From the IMG/VR virus record IMGVR_UViG_3300020193_002163, positions 1 to 22,541 of that record: a stretch of DNA of 22,541 nt, one strand, 5' to 3'. This document shows positions 6,089 through 13,196 of this stretch, piece after piece (the stretch's first letter is position 1; the number at the start of each line of letters is the position of its first letter). The translations under genes and the position numbers were made by a program. This DNA comes from a virus. The notes under the pieces are model-generated. The model was not told the origin of the DNA. It saw nothing but the letters and a program-made list of their open reading frames with translations, and did not search any database.

Positions 6089-7183
6089 TCAGACCCGTTT
6101 ACCATGGGGTACATTTTCTCTGACACCCTGTGATGTCACAGAAACGAACCGTGCCTTGCTTTGTAGTTCTCTGATTGTGGCAGCACCCGAATAAGACACG
6201 CCAGACCGAACTCCTTCTAGTAAGTCTGTCACAGTAGCAGACATGGGCCCCTTGTAGGCGACGATGGAACTTTCGCCTTCGACCACAGAAACTTTTCCGC
6301 GCCAATTAAGCTGAGCTTCTTTAGATGCCATCCCTCTAAACTTTTTGAAGGTGGGAATACCATGGGGTACCTTGCCCTGCGTGTAAGACAGTCCCTTGTC
6401 GTCAATGATAGAACCCGGGCATTCGTCGTGCCCAGCAAGAATAGAACCCAGCATTACCAGATCAGCCCCAGCTGCTAGAGCTTTGACTACGTCCCCGGAA
6501 TTCCTAATTCCTCCGTCAGCAACAAGAAGCGCACGTCTATCTGACTTGCCGCACTCTAGCACGGACTGAAATGTGGGAATGCCGTGACCTGTACGGATAC
6601 GTGTAGAACACATGGACCCGCCACCGACTCCAACACGGATGGAATTAGAACCCCAGTCTGCTAGATCATTAAACGCTTCTAGTGTTGCCACGTTGCCGGT
6701 CATGATGTGGACATTGTCTCCAAACTTGAGCCTCATCTCTTTCAACGCTGCCTTCATAGAAGAATGATGACCGTGAGCAACATCGATACAGAACGCCCGG
6801 CATCCTGCCTCATACAATGCATGAGCTCTTTCTAGGTAATCCCCTGTAGCTCCAACAGCGACCATGACATTGGGTGTGGGATTGACGTCTGTTGATGACT
6901 TTGACACAGCTTCAATAAAAAACTTCACCGATTCAGATACTGTGCAGTATCGATGTAATACTCCAAAGCCTCCCAAGCGATCTAGCGTAGCAGCAGCATC
7001 AGGACTCATGACTGTGTCCATGGGCGAACCAACAATAGGACATCGAAGGGGTAAAAAAGCAGGTGTTAAACTTGCATCATTGCCTTCGTAGTCGCTGACA
7101 GACAGATCGACATTTTTTCTGGATTCGATCTCAGAATATTGTGGAACTAGAAGAACATCGTCAAAGCATAGCGTTTTTTGCAT
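6089..7183 (-). CDS. IMP dehydrogenase/GMP reductase family protein without CBS domains
   Basis: The TIM-barrel enzyme is 364 residues from ATG 7183, or 368 from ATG 7195. The 7183 start has GGAT close by and the 7195 one has none, so 7183 is preferred. FDDVLLVPQ opens the protein as in the family. The catalytic cysteine loop is GGGSMCSTR (C192 from this start). [20 protein letters not shown] and MLGSILAG are the phosphate-binding region, [10 protein letters not shown] is the flap-proximal motif, and YKGPMSATV and VRSG follow. The two CBS domains of most IMPDHs are missing, as in GMP reductases (about 345 residues), and [14 protein letters not shown] resembles GMP reductase. The C-terminus ([16 protein letters not shown]) is more like IMPDH. 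So the family is sure but the reaction (IMP to XMP, or GMP to IMP) is not. It would tune purine pools. Confidence 0.85.
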   Translation of the reverse strand: MQKTLCFDDVLLVPQYSEIESRKNVDLSVSDYEGNDASLTPAFLPLRCPIVGSPMDTVMSPDAAATLDRLGGFGVLHRYCTVSESVKFFIEAVSKSSTDVNPTPNVMVAVGATGDYLERAHALYEAGCRAFCIDVAHGHHSSMKAALKEMRLKFGDNVHIMTGNVATLEAFNDLADWGSNSIRVGVGGGSMCSTRIRTGHGIPTFQSVLECGKSDRRALLVADGGIRNSGDVVKALAAGADLVMLGSILAGHDECPGSIIDDKGLSYTQGKVPHGIPTFKKFRGMASKEAQLNWRGKVSVVEGESSIVAYKGPMSATVTDLLEGVRSGVSYSGAATIRELQSKARFVSVTSQGVRENVPHGKRV

Positions 7184-7202
7184 AGATCCAATCATAATGC
7201 TG

Positions 7203-7222
7203 TATAATTGAATTTTACAAAG
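7203..7222 (-). promoter_or_regulatory. Possible promoter before the IMPDH/GMPR gene
   Basis: On the minus strand TTTGTAAA is followed by AATTATACA and then GCATTATG. The gene starting at 22251 is preceded by nearly the same start-proximal sequence, AATTATAGCATTATG, which also has CTTTGTAAA further upstream. The shared TATA-A-GCATTATG suggests a common control element or promoter, although spacing to the upstream box differs between the two. Confidence 0.3.
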
Positions 7223-7223
7223 T

Positions 7224-7853
7224 TCACATTGGAGGCAAAGAATCTAACATGATTATGTCCTGTATCAACTCTTCTGCTCTTGCTCTATCTTTTCCAGTCA
7301 GCGCTGAAATCTTCTCGTCGGCGAGAGGAAAAAGGTCCTGATAGTCTGTTCCTGAAACGCCGGACGCGACCTTGGTCATATCATCGTGAGCATCGAGCAA
7401 ATCTCCGACTGTGCGGCCGTCTATGACAGCATTTTCTGCCCAATCTGCTGTGCTGTCGTAAAATTTCTCTTCATTAATTTTAGTCTCAAAACCCCAATCA
7501 CCACGCATCCAAGCATTCATCTCTTCCCTTGTTATGGGTTTATAAGACTCATTGAGATCGGCCACTTGACTGCCTGGTATGAGCTTAAGCTTTTGAACTT
7601 GCTTAACAATATTTTCTGCAATTTTCGCAATTTTTTGGGCCGCGGTCCACTCTTCCTCACTTAACTTTGGATCTAAAGCAGATGAATAATCTGCTGCATC
7701 AATCCAATTCAGCAAACGATCGAGAGCAATTTCACATTCTCTAATATTGCCCAGCGTGCTTCGAAATAGATTATCAGCAGCCTCTTCGGTATGATGATCT
7801 TGAGAAATCTCTTCCTTGATAATCCTACGAAGTTGGTTTGCTGTGATCTTCAT
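7224..7853 (-). CDS. Unknown protein with shared N-terminal helix tag
   Basis: No family is recognised. The 209-residue protein begins MKITANQLRRIIKEEISQ, the best match to the tag in the 89-residue protein at 1139-1408. An acidic, helical N-terminal half follows, then a segment around residues 109-135 with WMRGDWGFETKINEE. GFxTKIN recurs as GFNTKIN near the C-terminus of the protein at 8708-9835, hinting at a related domain or shared partner. AGGA nine bases upstream supports the ATG. It lies directly after a tail-collar gene and before the IMPDH/GMPR gene. The tag suggests a virion-associated or assembly role, which is inference. No membrane segment or signal peptide is visible. Confidence 0.65.
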   Translation of the reverse strand: MKITANQLRRIIKEEISQDHHTEEAADNLFRSTLGNIRECEIALDRLLNWIDAADYSSALDPKLSEEEWTAAQKIAKIAENIVKQVQKLKLIPGSQVADLNESYKPITREEMNAWMRGDWGFETKINEEKFYDSTADWAENAVIDGRTVGDLLDAHDDMTKVASGVSGTDYQDLFPLADEKISALTGKDRARAEELIQDIIMLDSLPPM

Positions 7854-7865
7854 TGTATTTTATCC

Positions 7866-8099
7866 TTATGGTCTGGGCGGGTATATTCCGTTAACACAAA
7901 TTATGGCCTTTACTCCGTTTAGATCTGCTATCTTCGGAAGGCTGAAAGTATGAATGCCATCTCCGCCAAATCTGCTTCCGAGCAGAGAATATAAGGCTGT
8001 ATTTTCTTGTATCTTCAACGTGGAACCATCGCATTGTAGTCATCCGTCAGGAACAAAGTTTCCTGCAAAGTACATGATTGTTGCTAACATTGAATCCAT
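7866..8099 (-). pseudogene. Short phage tail-collar domain gene with in-frame UGA at a conserved Trp
   Basis: From ATG 8099, with AGGAG five bases upstream, the frame reads MDSMLATIMYFAGNFVPDG, then TGA (8040-8042), then LQCDGSTLKIQENTALYSLL and on through GGDGIHTFSLP to GVKAIICVNGIYPPRP and TAA. The pattern FAGNF.P.GW..CDG..L.I..N.AL.SLLG...GGDG..TF.LP matches the tail collar domain of phage receptor-proximal fibre proteins and microcystin-dependent proteins, and the TGA falls exactly on the Trp of PxGW. The 77-codon length is short but contains the whole domain with the usual IC.NGIYP ending. TGA is a normal stop elsewhere in this window, so genome-wide recoding is excluded. Possible readings are a recent nonsense mutation, a base error (G to A), or UGA readthrough. 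The frame has otherwise kept every conserved position. Confidence 0.7.
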
Positions 8100-8138
8100 A
8101 ACAAACTCCTCGGACTACAATTTCTTCGATGATTGTTG

Positions 8139-8711
8139 TTAAACTAGCGGTTTAGAGATTCTCTGCTTCAGTAAGTATACGTGGCCTTCGTGCTTGTCGG
8201 CAATTTCCTCAAGCATATTGGCAAGCCCAGGTGTCAAAAGTCCACATTCTTTTAATGAAGAAATTGAATGTTCAACAACCTTAAGAAAGTTCATCTCTGC
8301 TACCAGAGACTTCTTGGCAAGATCTGAAGTCTGCGGGATCGTAGTTGCTCCGTCAGCGCCAGTTATAAGCTTAAGAAGCTGTGAATGCACTAATTGAAGG
8401 TCTACATTTGAAGTGCACCCTAGACCGATGGCTTTCTCAGCAGTGCCATCAATCTCTTCGACAGTACCTTCGTACAGGCGCTGGAAGAGTAAATGATCAC
8501 CGTAGTATGGATCGCCTATAGCAACCCAGTGGTGATTTTGATGAAGTGCATAGAGGTACTTCAGATAAACGAGTACAACAGAAAGTTGTGCATAGGGTAC
8601 ACCACCCCACTCTGCCATCATGTTATCGGTCATGATGTGAAGGTTTGACTCTACAGAAATAATTGCCACAGTAGGCTCCATTTTCATCATTTCAGAAAGT
8701 TTCTTCTTCAT
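8139..8711 (-). CDS. Dps-like ferritin-fold protein
   Basis: The 190-residue protein has the Dps/bacterioferritin-like four-helix pattern. HHWVAIGDPYYGDHLLFQRL and then YEGTVEEIDGTAEKAIGLG match the family's HW...G..FY..H.LF...Y....E.iD.iAERi..LG. The ferroxidase ligands keep the exact Dps spacing: H61, H73 (+12), D88 (+15), E92 (+4). The C-terminal helix (TPGLANMLEEIADKHEGHVYLL) matches the closing helix. Dps proteins oxidise and store iron and can coat and protect DNA against peroxide. The ATG overlaps the stop of the 375-residue gene (ATGA), with GGTGG just upstream, so the two are co-translated. That partner carries the shared N-terminal tag, so the ferritin may act with a virion protein; that is inference. 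Confidence 0.8.
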   Translation of the reverse strand: MKKKLSEMMKMEPTVAIISVESNLHIMTDNMMAEWGGVPYAQLSVVLVYLKYLYALHQNHHWVAIGDPYYGDHLLFQRLYEGTVEEIDGTAEKAIGLGCTSNVDLQLVHSQLLKLITGADGATTIPQTSDLAKKSLVAEMNFLKVVEHSISSLKECGLLTPGLANMLEEIADKHEGHVYLLKQRISKPLV

Positions 8712-9835
8712 TCATCCACCAGCATAAAGTTAATTTTAGTATTAAATCCATAGTTCCAAGCCAATCTAGCGTTAGAACCTCTAGCAGCAGCTCTGTCATT
8801 CCAGCAGCTTGTGTATCTGTCGAGTGCTTTTTCAGCAGTTGAATTCCAGCAGTATGCCTGAGGAAGCTTGCCGAATTTCGGAATGTCGACTTCTTGAATT
8901 TTACCAGAAACATAAGATTCTTGAATTGAGCTATGCGTAATATCAAAAAGTAGATTTGCTGCGTCAATGTAGCCTGAACGGGACTCACGAAGAAGATCTT
9001 TGATGGGGTCCACAAAGAAGCGCTCTTCAAGAATCGGCAAAACATTAATCTCCTCGTCGATTGATTCTGTCATGAGCTTGTCTTTAAGGTCGTGCAAGCT
9101 AAAGTTTTCTTTCAGCTGACCATTTGTTTCACAAACTTCGTCAAGTATCTCTCTAAGTTTCATTGCGTCAATTTTGACACCGCTTGTGGCATAGATGCTA
9201 GAACAAAGTCGCGAAACAGAAAGATGTTTCCAGTTTCCGTCTAATCTACCGTTATGGTCGTTAAAGATCTTCAACGCCATTCTCTTGTACCAGCCGTCAG
9301 TGAGGTCTTCAGGATCATAACCATCAAGCACTTCGCCGATGGTGCTATCTCCGTACATATCAAAATGTTTTTCTTTAATTTTTGGTGTAGGAATTCCGTC
9401 TTCAAAAATCTTCTTCTTTTGAACTATAGCTGTCAAAGCATCGTCATTAGGAAATCTACGAACTATTTCCTTCAACTGTCCAAACGAAAGACGTCTAGCG
9501 ACTGCGCATCTTATGCTAGAATCAGCATCAGTTATAAACTTAACAGCATACTTCTCAGGAAGCAAACGAGCAGCAATCTTGCGTGCCTCTCTGCTTGTGC
9601 TAGCAGCTGCTAAAAGAGTTGAGACTCTTAAAGATCCTATGGGTAAATCTTCGCCTCGAGATTCCATGATGCTTAATTGGTCATTAATTGCAGCAAAAAC
9701 ACGTCGAGGTTCGCTAGAAACTTCCACTGACGGACCAAAAACTTCAACTGCTTCTCTCATGAGCTGATGAGCAGCTTTTTCTTTCTTCATCGTCTCTTTA
9801 ACGATTGTTTGCAGATTCTTCAACTTGAGTTGCAT
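8708..9835 (-). CDS. Unknown 375-residue helical protein with N-terminal helix tag
   Basis: No family is recognised. The protein begins MQLKLKNLQTIVKETMKKEK, which aligns with the tags at 1139-1408 and 7224-7853 (L..I[IV]KE[ET]). Residues 30-150 are helical and rich in Ala, Arg and Leu, with stretches such as LLAAASTSREARKIAARLL and SIRCAVARRLS that look like HEAT-type repeats. The C-terminus has WNSTAEKALDRYTSCWNDRA followed by a GFNTKIN motif shared with the 209-residue protein. GGAG nine to ten bases before the ATG supports the start. It is translationally coupled to the Dps-like gene through ATGA. A structural or internal head role is suggested by the tag and size but is not shown. Confidence 0.65.
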   Translation of the reverse strand: MQLKLKNLQTIVKETMKKEKAAHQLMREAVEVFGPSVEVSSEPRRVFAAINDQLSIMESRGEDLPIGSLRVSTLLAAASTSREARKIAARLLPEKYAVKFITDADSSIRCAVARRLSFGQLKEIVRRFPNDDALTAIVQKKKIFEDGIPTPKIKEKHFDMYGDSTIGEVLDGYDPEDLTDGWYKRMALKIFNDHNGRLDGNWKHLSVSRLCSSIYATSGVKIDAMKLREILDEVCETNGQLKENFSLHDLKDKLMTESIDEEINVLPILEERFFVDPIKDLLRESRSGYIDAANLLFDITHSSIQESYVSGKIQEVDIPKFGKLPQAYCWNSTAEKALDRYTSCWNDRAAARGSNARLAWNYGFNTKINFMLVDE

Positions 9836-9886
9836 TCAAAGACACTCCTAGGCTCTAAATATCAATCAACTCAAAAGGTTGAAAAA

Positions 9887-10087
9887 TTAATCTAGCTTCA
9901 TTGACTTTAACCACTGCTTTAATGTCAACTTCACACTATCTGGTACGTAAACGCTGTCATCGTTAAATGAAGGATCATCAATTAACTTAGTGCTGTAAGA
10001 TTCATCTGGCTGTGAACCAGCGTAAATTGTCTCTCTTACAAGCTGTTGGATGAGCTTAATTAGCTTATTGTGTTCTTGTCTGTTCAC
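9887..10087 (-). CDS. Small protein with a tag-like N-terminal helix
   Basis: The start is uncertain. GTG 10087 gives 66 residues beginning MNRQEHNKLIKLIQQLVRET; TTG starts at 10093 and 10144 are also in frame, the latter inside the preceding HNH gene. None has a good Shine-Dalgarno sequence, which fits translational coupling to the HNH stop at 10101. The helix KLIQQLVRETI resembles the L..[IL][IV][KR]E[ET] core seen at the starts of three other proteins here. The rest is short and polar, ending in VYVPDSVKLTLKQWLKSMKLD, a probable helix. Function unknown. Confidence 0.5.
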   Translation of the reverse strand: MNRQEHNKLIKLIQQLVRETIYAGSQPDESYSTKLIDDPSFNDDSVYVPDSVKLTLKQWLKSMKLD

Positions 10088-10100
10088 AGTCAAGTAATTA

Positions 10101-10625
10101 TTACATATTGTGTAAGAAATACTTCCAATCAGTGTGCCACTCAAAATTTTTCTTTCTAATATCCCAGAAATGATATGCTTTTGGCAAAATTGGATTTTTC
10201 AACAGCTTCATACCTAGCTCTGAGAGTGGCTTACAGCCTTTTTTAAGATTACATCTCTTGCATGCAGAGACACAATTCTTCCATGAACGCGTACCACCGT
10301 ACGATTTTGGAACTATGTGATCAATGGTAATTGTACCGTCGTCAAGATCAACGCCGCAGTATTGACATTGCCAATCATCTCTGTTGAACAAGGCTTTGCG
10401 TCTAAAGCGTGGCGGGACATCAATTTTTGGGATTCGCCGCTTTAATCTGAGCGTAGCAGGTGCTTTAAAATCTCTGGAGGTTGATGAGTAGGTGATGTCC
10501 CACATGCTTGGGCCATCAACAGAAACGACTTCTGCGCTGCCTCTGAAAAGAAGTTTTAACGCTCTAAGTGGTGTTACAAAATTTAAGGGTGTATAGTCAT
10601 CATTTAGCAAGAGGGACAATTTCAT
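10101..10625 (-). CDS. HNH endonuclease family protein
   Basis: From ATG 10625 the protein has 174 residues and opens MKLSLLLNDDYTPLNFVTPL, the usual start of this McrA-like HNH family; an in-frame ATG at 10664 would add 13 residues. The N-terminal region (RALKLLFRGSAEVV) is typical of free-standing HNH proteins in phages and bacteria. The nuclease core has CQYCG and CKRC as the zinc-binding pairs and DHIVPKSYGGTRSWKNCVSA as the catalytic segment, with D-H and N. The likely activity is double-strand cleavage or nicking, possibly linked to packaging, recombination or host DNA breakdown. It follows a DNA methyltransferase gene by 44 bases, but nothing shows that the pair is a restriction-modification system. 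Confidence 0.8.
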   Translation of the reverse strand: MKLSLLLNDDYTPLNFVTPLRALKLLFRGSAEVVSVDGPSMWDITYSSTSRDFKAPATLRLKRRIPKIDVPPRFRRKALFNRDDWQCQYCGVDLDDGTITIDHIVPKSYGGTRSWKNCVSACKRCNLKKGCKPLSELGMKLLKNPILPKAYHFWDIRKKNFEWHTDWKYFLHNM

Positions 10626-10639
10626 GGAATACCCACTTG

Positions 10640-10647
10640 ATTTATAA
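10640..10647 (-). promoter_or_regulatory. Possible late promoter-like box (TATAAATC)
   Basis: TATAAATC on the minus strand is one base from the T4 late promoter octamer TATAAATA and lies about 14 bases before the preferred ATG at 10625 of the HNH gene. If used, the transcript would exclude the upstream ATG at 10664. The overlapping plus-strand match at 10643-10650 makes this ambiguous. Confidence 0.25.
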
Positions 10648-10669
10648 ATAATGTTTGACTTCATTTAAA

Positions 10670-11455
10670 CTAACTCAAATTTAGAGTTTTAATAATTTTA
10701 TCATAGTAAACAGGATCTTTTTCCACAAGAATAAATCTTCTGCCTAAGCATCTAGCAACGTGACCTGTTGCGCCGCTGCCAGCAAACATGTCTATCACAA
10801 ACTCATTTGGTTCTGTATGAATCTCAATAGGGATCTGGGCGAGTCTTTTTGGCTTCTCTGTGGGATGTACTTTACCCTTAAAAATTTCAGTAATATCAGT
10901 CCATACGTTAGTTCTGCGGTAGAACTCACTCTTTGCCGGGTATTTCTTGTTGTAACCTGCGTAACCTCGTTTGTCATCAAGATAAGGAATGACAAACTTG
11001 CGTGGGCGTTCAGCTCTGCCCTTTACAAAATAGGCCAGTTCTTCGCGTGTAAAGATATAATTTCTGGGAACACCGTATGCTCGCTTCTTTTTCCAAGTGA
11101 TCAAATTTGCTAATTGAAAGCTATCTGATTCCACGTCGAGCATGTACTGGAAGAATGGCCTAAAATTGCGCTTGCCGACGCCACCCCAGACATAAAAACT
11201 TCCACCATCAAGAAGTAGATCAGCCCAAAGCTTAGTCCAATCTACCATCCAAGAAGCAAACTGTTTCTCATTCAGCTTCGTCTTGTCCCATTTTTCATCT
11301 AGAATATTTCCGTAGGGAGGATCAGTAAAAATTAAAGCTGCTTTCTCTTGTCCTTGTCGCTGCAAATAAGTCTTTACTTCATCAAGAACATCATTGTCTG
11401 TGCAGTCGCCACAGATAGTGAGACCATCTTTGTGCTCATCTTTTCGTAAATACAT
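10670..11455 (-). CDS. Beta-type N6-adenine/N4-cytosine DNA methyltransferase
   Basis: From ATG 11455 the protein has 261 residues; a TTG at 11494 is in frame but would lie inside a hairpin. The catalytic motif IV, TDPPYG (residues 44-49), comes before the SAM-binding motif I, FAGSG (224-228), the order of beta-class amino methyltransferases. KVHPTEKP (about 195-202), just before motif I, is a further family hallmark, and GGSFYVWGG fits the strand after motif IV. It transfers a methyl group from SAM to adenine N6 or cytosine N4 in a short target. No specificity subunit or clear partner nuclease is present, so it is probably an orphan phage methylase for escaping host restriction or for regulation. 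The start lacks a free Shine-Dalgarno sequence; a GAG eight bases upstream is inside the stem of the adjacent hairpin. Confidence 0.85.
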   Translation of the reverse strand: MYLRKDEHKDGLTICGDCTDNDVLDEVKTYLQRQGQEKAALIFTDPPYGNILDEKWDKTKLNEKQFASWMVDWTKLWADLLLDGGSFYVWGGVGKRNFRPFFQYMLDVESDSFQLANLITWKKKRAYGVPRNYIFTREELAYFVKGRAERPRKFVIPYLDDKRGYAGYNKKYPAKSEFYRRTNVWTDITEIFKGKVHPTEKPKRLAQIPIEIHTEPNEFVIDMFAGSGATGHVARCLGRRFILVEKDPVYYDKIIKTLNLS

Positions 11456-11456
11456 A

Positions 11457-11491
11457 AAGTGCTCAGCAATACTGTAACTTGCTGAGCACTT
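11457..11491 (-). promoter_or_regulatory. 13-bp hairpin in the leader of the methyltransferase gene
   Basis: A perfect inverted repeat, with arms at 11457-11469 and 11479-11491 and a 9-base loop, ends directly against the methyltransferase ATG (11455). The 3' arm of the transcript contains the only GAG that could serve as a ribosome binding site. TATACT (minus strand, 11495-11500) just upstream could be a -10 element, putting the RNA 5' end at the hairpin base. Few Us follow the stem, so a terminator is less likely. Confidence 0.6.
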
Positions 11492-11512
11492 CAAGTATAA
11501 AATTTAAATCTA

Positions 11513-12688
11513 TTAGGCGGCAATAGCAACAGACTTAAAGCCGTCAATTGCGTCAATCACCTTTGCCAATGTTGCATCATCGACATTTTTTGGGTCAATA
11601 GCTGCACGCACATCTTTAAAGGCAGGTCCAAATTCTTTCTTAACTTCCTCAGCCTTCTTTTGGTCTTCAGCTGATGGTTGCTTTCCTTCGCCTGCAGATG
11701 GGTCGCCGCCTATCATTGATGCAATCTTCTTGTCGTCAATTTTAACTTTCTTCTTCTTAAGCGCACCAGAAATGTCACCCATCTTATCCTTCAGTTCTTT
11801 CTTTTCTTCGTCAGTTTTAAAAGATTTTAGTGCGTCTCCAAACGTAGTCTCATCCTTTATTTTTCCAGATTCTATGTCCTTAATTAGATCAACTACCTTA
11901 ATCTCAGCAAGTAGAAAAGAACTCTGACCAACACCGGCAAGGTGTTGCCATCTCTCCATGAGATCATGCTGTCTATTGAGTTCAGTTGCCTCATTGACAA
12001 AATTCATCAGGCCGCGGCGAGTAAGTGGGCTTCCGTTCTCCAGCTTGAGATGACCCTTGTCGATGAGAACCTTGACGACATCTGTAACAATTTTACCGTC
12101 GACACCTGCACTCTTACCAATCGCGTTACCGAGAACAGCTGAAAGAGCTGCAACATCAGGTTTTTTCTTCTCAAGCTCAGCAGCAACTGCTTCTTCAGGT
12201 TTACCGGTAGCATCGGCAACGACACGAGTCAGTACCGCAGGATTCTGTTTAACAGCGTCAGCAGTCACCGGAGTACCTGGCTTTGCCTCCGCGCCACCTG
12301 CTTCTCCAGCTTCGCCGCCAGAAGGCTTAGCTGATGCGATTTCTGCAGGATCTGCACCAGCTTCATCTAGCACACCTTTTAGAAATTCATTAATGACTGA
12401 TTCGTCAACTCCTGCTTTGCTTGCAATTGATTTCAAATCTGCTACTGCTTTTGCAATGTTATCTTTAGCAAGCTGAAGCTGCTTTTGAGCTACTTTGTCT
12501 TTGAAAAGCTTAGCAAGGTCGCCGCCGACCTCCATGCCGCCGCCAAAGAAAGATTTAACTTTATCTAGAAAGCCAAGTTCAACAAGCACATCATGCTCTC
12601 TTTGATTAATTCTGCCCTCGAGGAGCGCCGTATACGCCTTGTACTTAATGACTCTGTATGATCTTTGAATCTTGTTATTTTGTCTCAT
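11513..12688 (-). CDS. Long Ala/Gly/Lys/Glu-rich protein, possibly internal head protein
   Basis: No family is recognised in this 391-residue protein. It opens with a basic segment (MRQNNKIQRSYRVIKYKAY) and a helix ending ELGFLDKVKSFFGGG, then a long amphipathic helical region. Residues 120-150 are low complexity (SGGEAGEAGGAEAKPGTP), and a second charged stretch near the C-terminus contains KDKMGDISGALKKKKVKIDD. The composition (Ala, Lys, Glu, Asp, Gly, almost no Cys) is like phage scaffold or internal core proteins that are cleaved by the head protease, and LxE-type sites occur several times. That role is inferred from composition only. The ATG has only a weak GGGAAA-like signal. The gene follows a strong terminator, so it probably has its own promoter in the 50 bases upstream, but I cannot point to one. 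Confidence 0.65.
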   Translation of the reverse strand: MRQNNKIQRSYRVIKYKAYTALLEGRINQREHDVLVELGFLDKVKSFFGGGMEVGGDLAKLFKDKVAQKQLQLAKDNIAKAVADLKSIASKAGVDESVINEFLKGVLDEAGADPAEIASAKPSGGEAGEAGGAEAKPGTPVTADAVKQNPAVLTRVVADATGKPEEAVAAELEKKKPDVAALSAVLGNAIGKSAGVDGKIVTDVVKVLIDKGHLKLENGSPLTRRGLMNFVNEATELNRQHDLMERWQHLAGVGQSSFLLAEIKVVDLIKDIESGKIKDETTFGDALKSFKTDEEKKELKDKMGDISGALKKKKVKIDDKKIASMIGGDPSAGEGKQPSAEDQKKAEEVKKEFGPAFKDVRAAIDPKNVDDATLAKVIDAIDGFKSVAIAA

Positions 12689-12737
12689 GGGAAATATAAC
12701 GTGTGAAGAACTTTCAAGTTAAATATACATAAAAATG

Positions 12738-12764
12738 AAAAAAGGGAACGAAAAAATCGTTCCC
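12738..12764 (-). terminator. Intrinsic terminator after Hsp20
   Basis: On the minus strand GGGAACGA and TCGTTCCC form a perfect 8-bp stem (12744-12751 and 12757-12764) with a 5-base loop, followed by six Ts. It lies just downstream of the Hsp20 stop and separates that gene from the 391-residue gene. Confidence 0.9.
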
Positions 12765-12791
12765 TCTCTTGACTTTGCAATGTTTTTATTT

Positions 12792-13166
12792 TTATTTGAT
12801 CTCAATTAACTTTGTACTTGTCTCTTTAGATTTTCTAAAAGTCAAATTGAGAACGCCATTTTCAAGCAAAGCATCTGGTGTTGCGACGTCATAATCTTTA
12901 GAAATTCTGTACGTAGTGCTGATATCCTCAGCACCGCGCTTGGCCTTGACTGCAATGGTTTGTCCCGTAGCTTCTACTCGAAGGTCTTCTTTCTTTACAC
13001 CCGGCAAATCTATTGTAAGCGTTAAGCTCTTTTCATCTGAAGCTACATCGTAACTGACGCTTCTTTTGGACTGAAAAGCTCGTGGAAAACCCATGTCAGA
13101 AAGAAAGTAGAAAGGGTCGAATGATTGCAAATAATCGCTTCTATCGGTACAATACTTGGTCAACAT
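12792..13166 (-). CDS. Hsp20/alpha-crystallin small heat shock protein
   Basis: This 124-residue protein has the alpha-crystallin domain: LTLTIDLPGVKKEDLRVEAT at about 48-67, IAVKAKRG, the core strands ISKDYDV, and the closing ALLENGVLNLTF (family A.L.NGVL). The C-terminus STKLIEIK carries the I-x-I that docks into neighbouring subunits of the oligomer. The N-terminal arm (DPFYFLSDMGF) is short. It would hold misfolding proteins, perhaps phage structural proteins, in a refoldable state. Hsp20 genes are common in T4-like phages of cyanobacteria and other hosts. The ribosome site AGGAG lies 11 bases before the ATG, a longish spacing, and a tiny ORF with a stronger site sits upstream. A strong terminator follows. 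Confidence 0.9.
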   Translation of the reverse strand: MLTKYCTDRSDYLQSFDPFYFLSDMGFPRAFQSKRSVSYDVASDEKSLTLTIDLPGVKKEDLRVEATGQTIAVKAKRGAEDISTTYRISKDYDVATPDALLENGVLNLTFRKSKETSTKLIEIK

Positions 13167-13196
13167 TTTGTGTGAATCTCCTGTGTTTAAGAAAAA

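Noticed and set aside
7954-8142. 62-codon plus-strand open frame in the gap 7854-8138
   Set aside because: The other strand here carries the tail-collar gene with a recognisable domain and ribosome site.
10643-10650. TATAAATA on the plus strand, a T4 late promoter match; the same octamer also at 16172-16179
   Set aside because: Both would read antisense into minus-strand genes, and two exact octamers on both strands of a 22-kb AT-rich window are near chance expectation.
12057-12476. 139-codon plus-strand open frame
   Set aside because: Antisense shadow of the Ala/Gly-rich 391-residue gene; its Ser/Ala/Pro-rich composition is what complementing that sequence gives.
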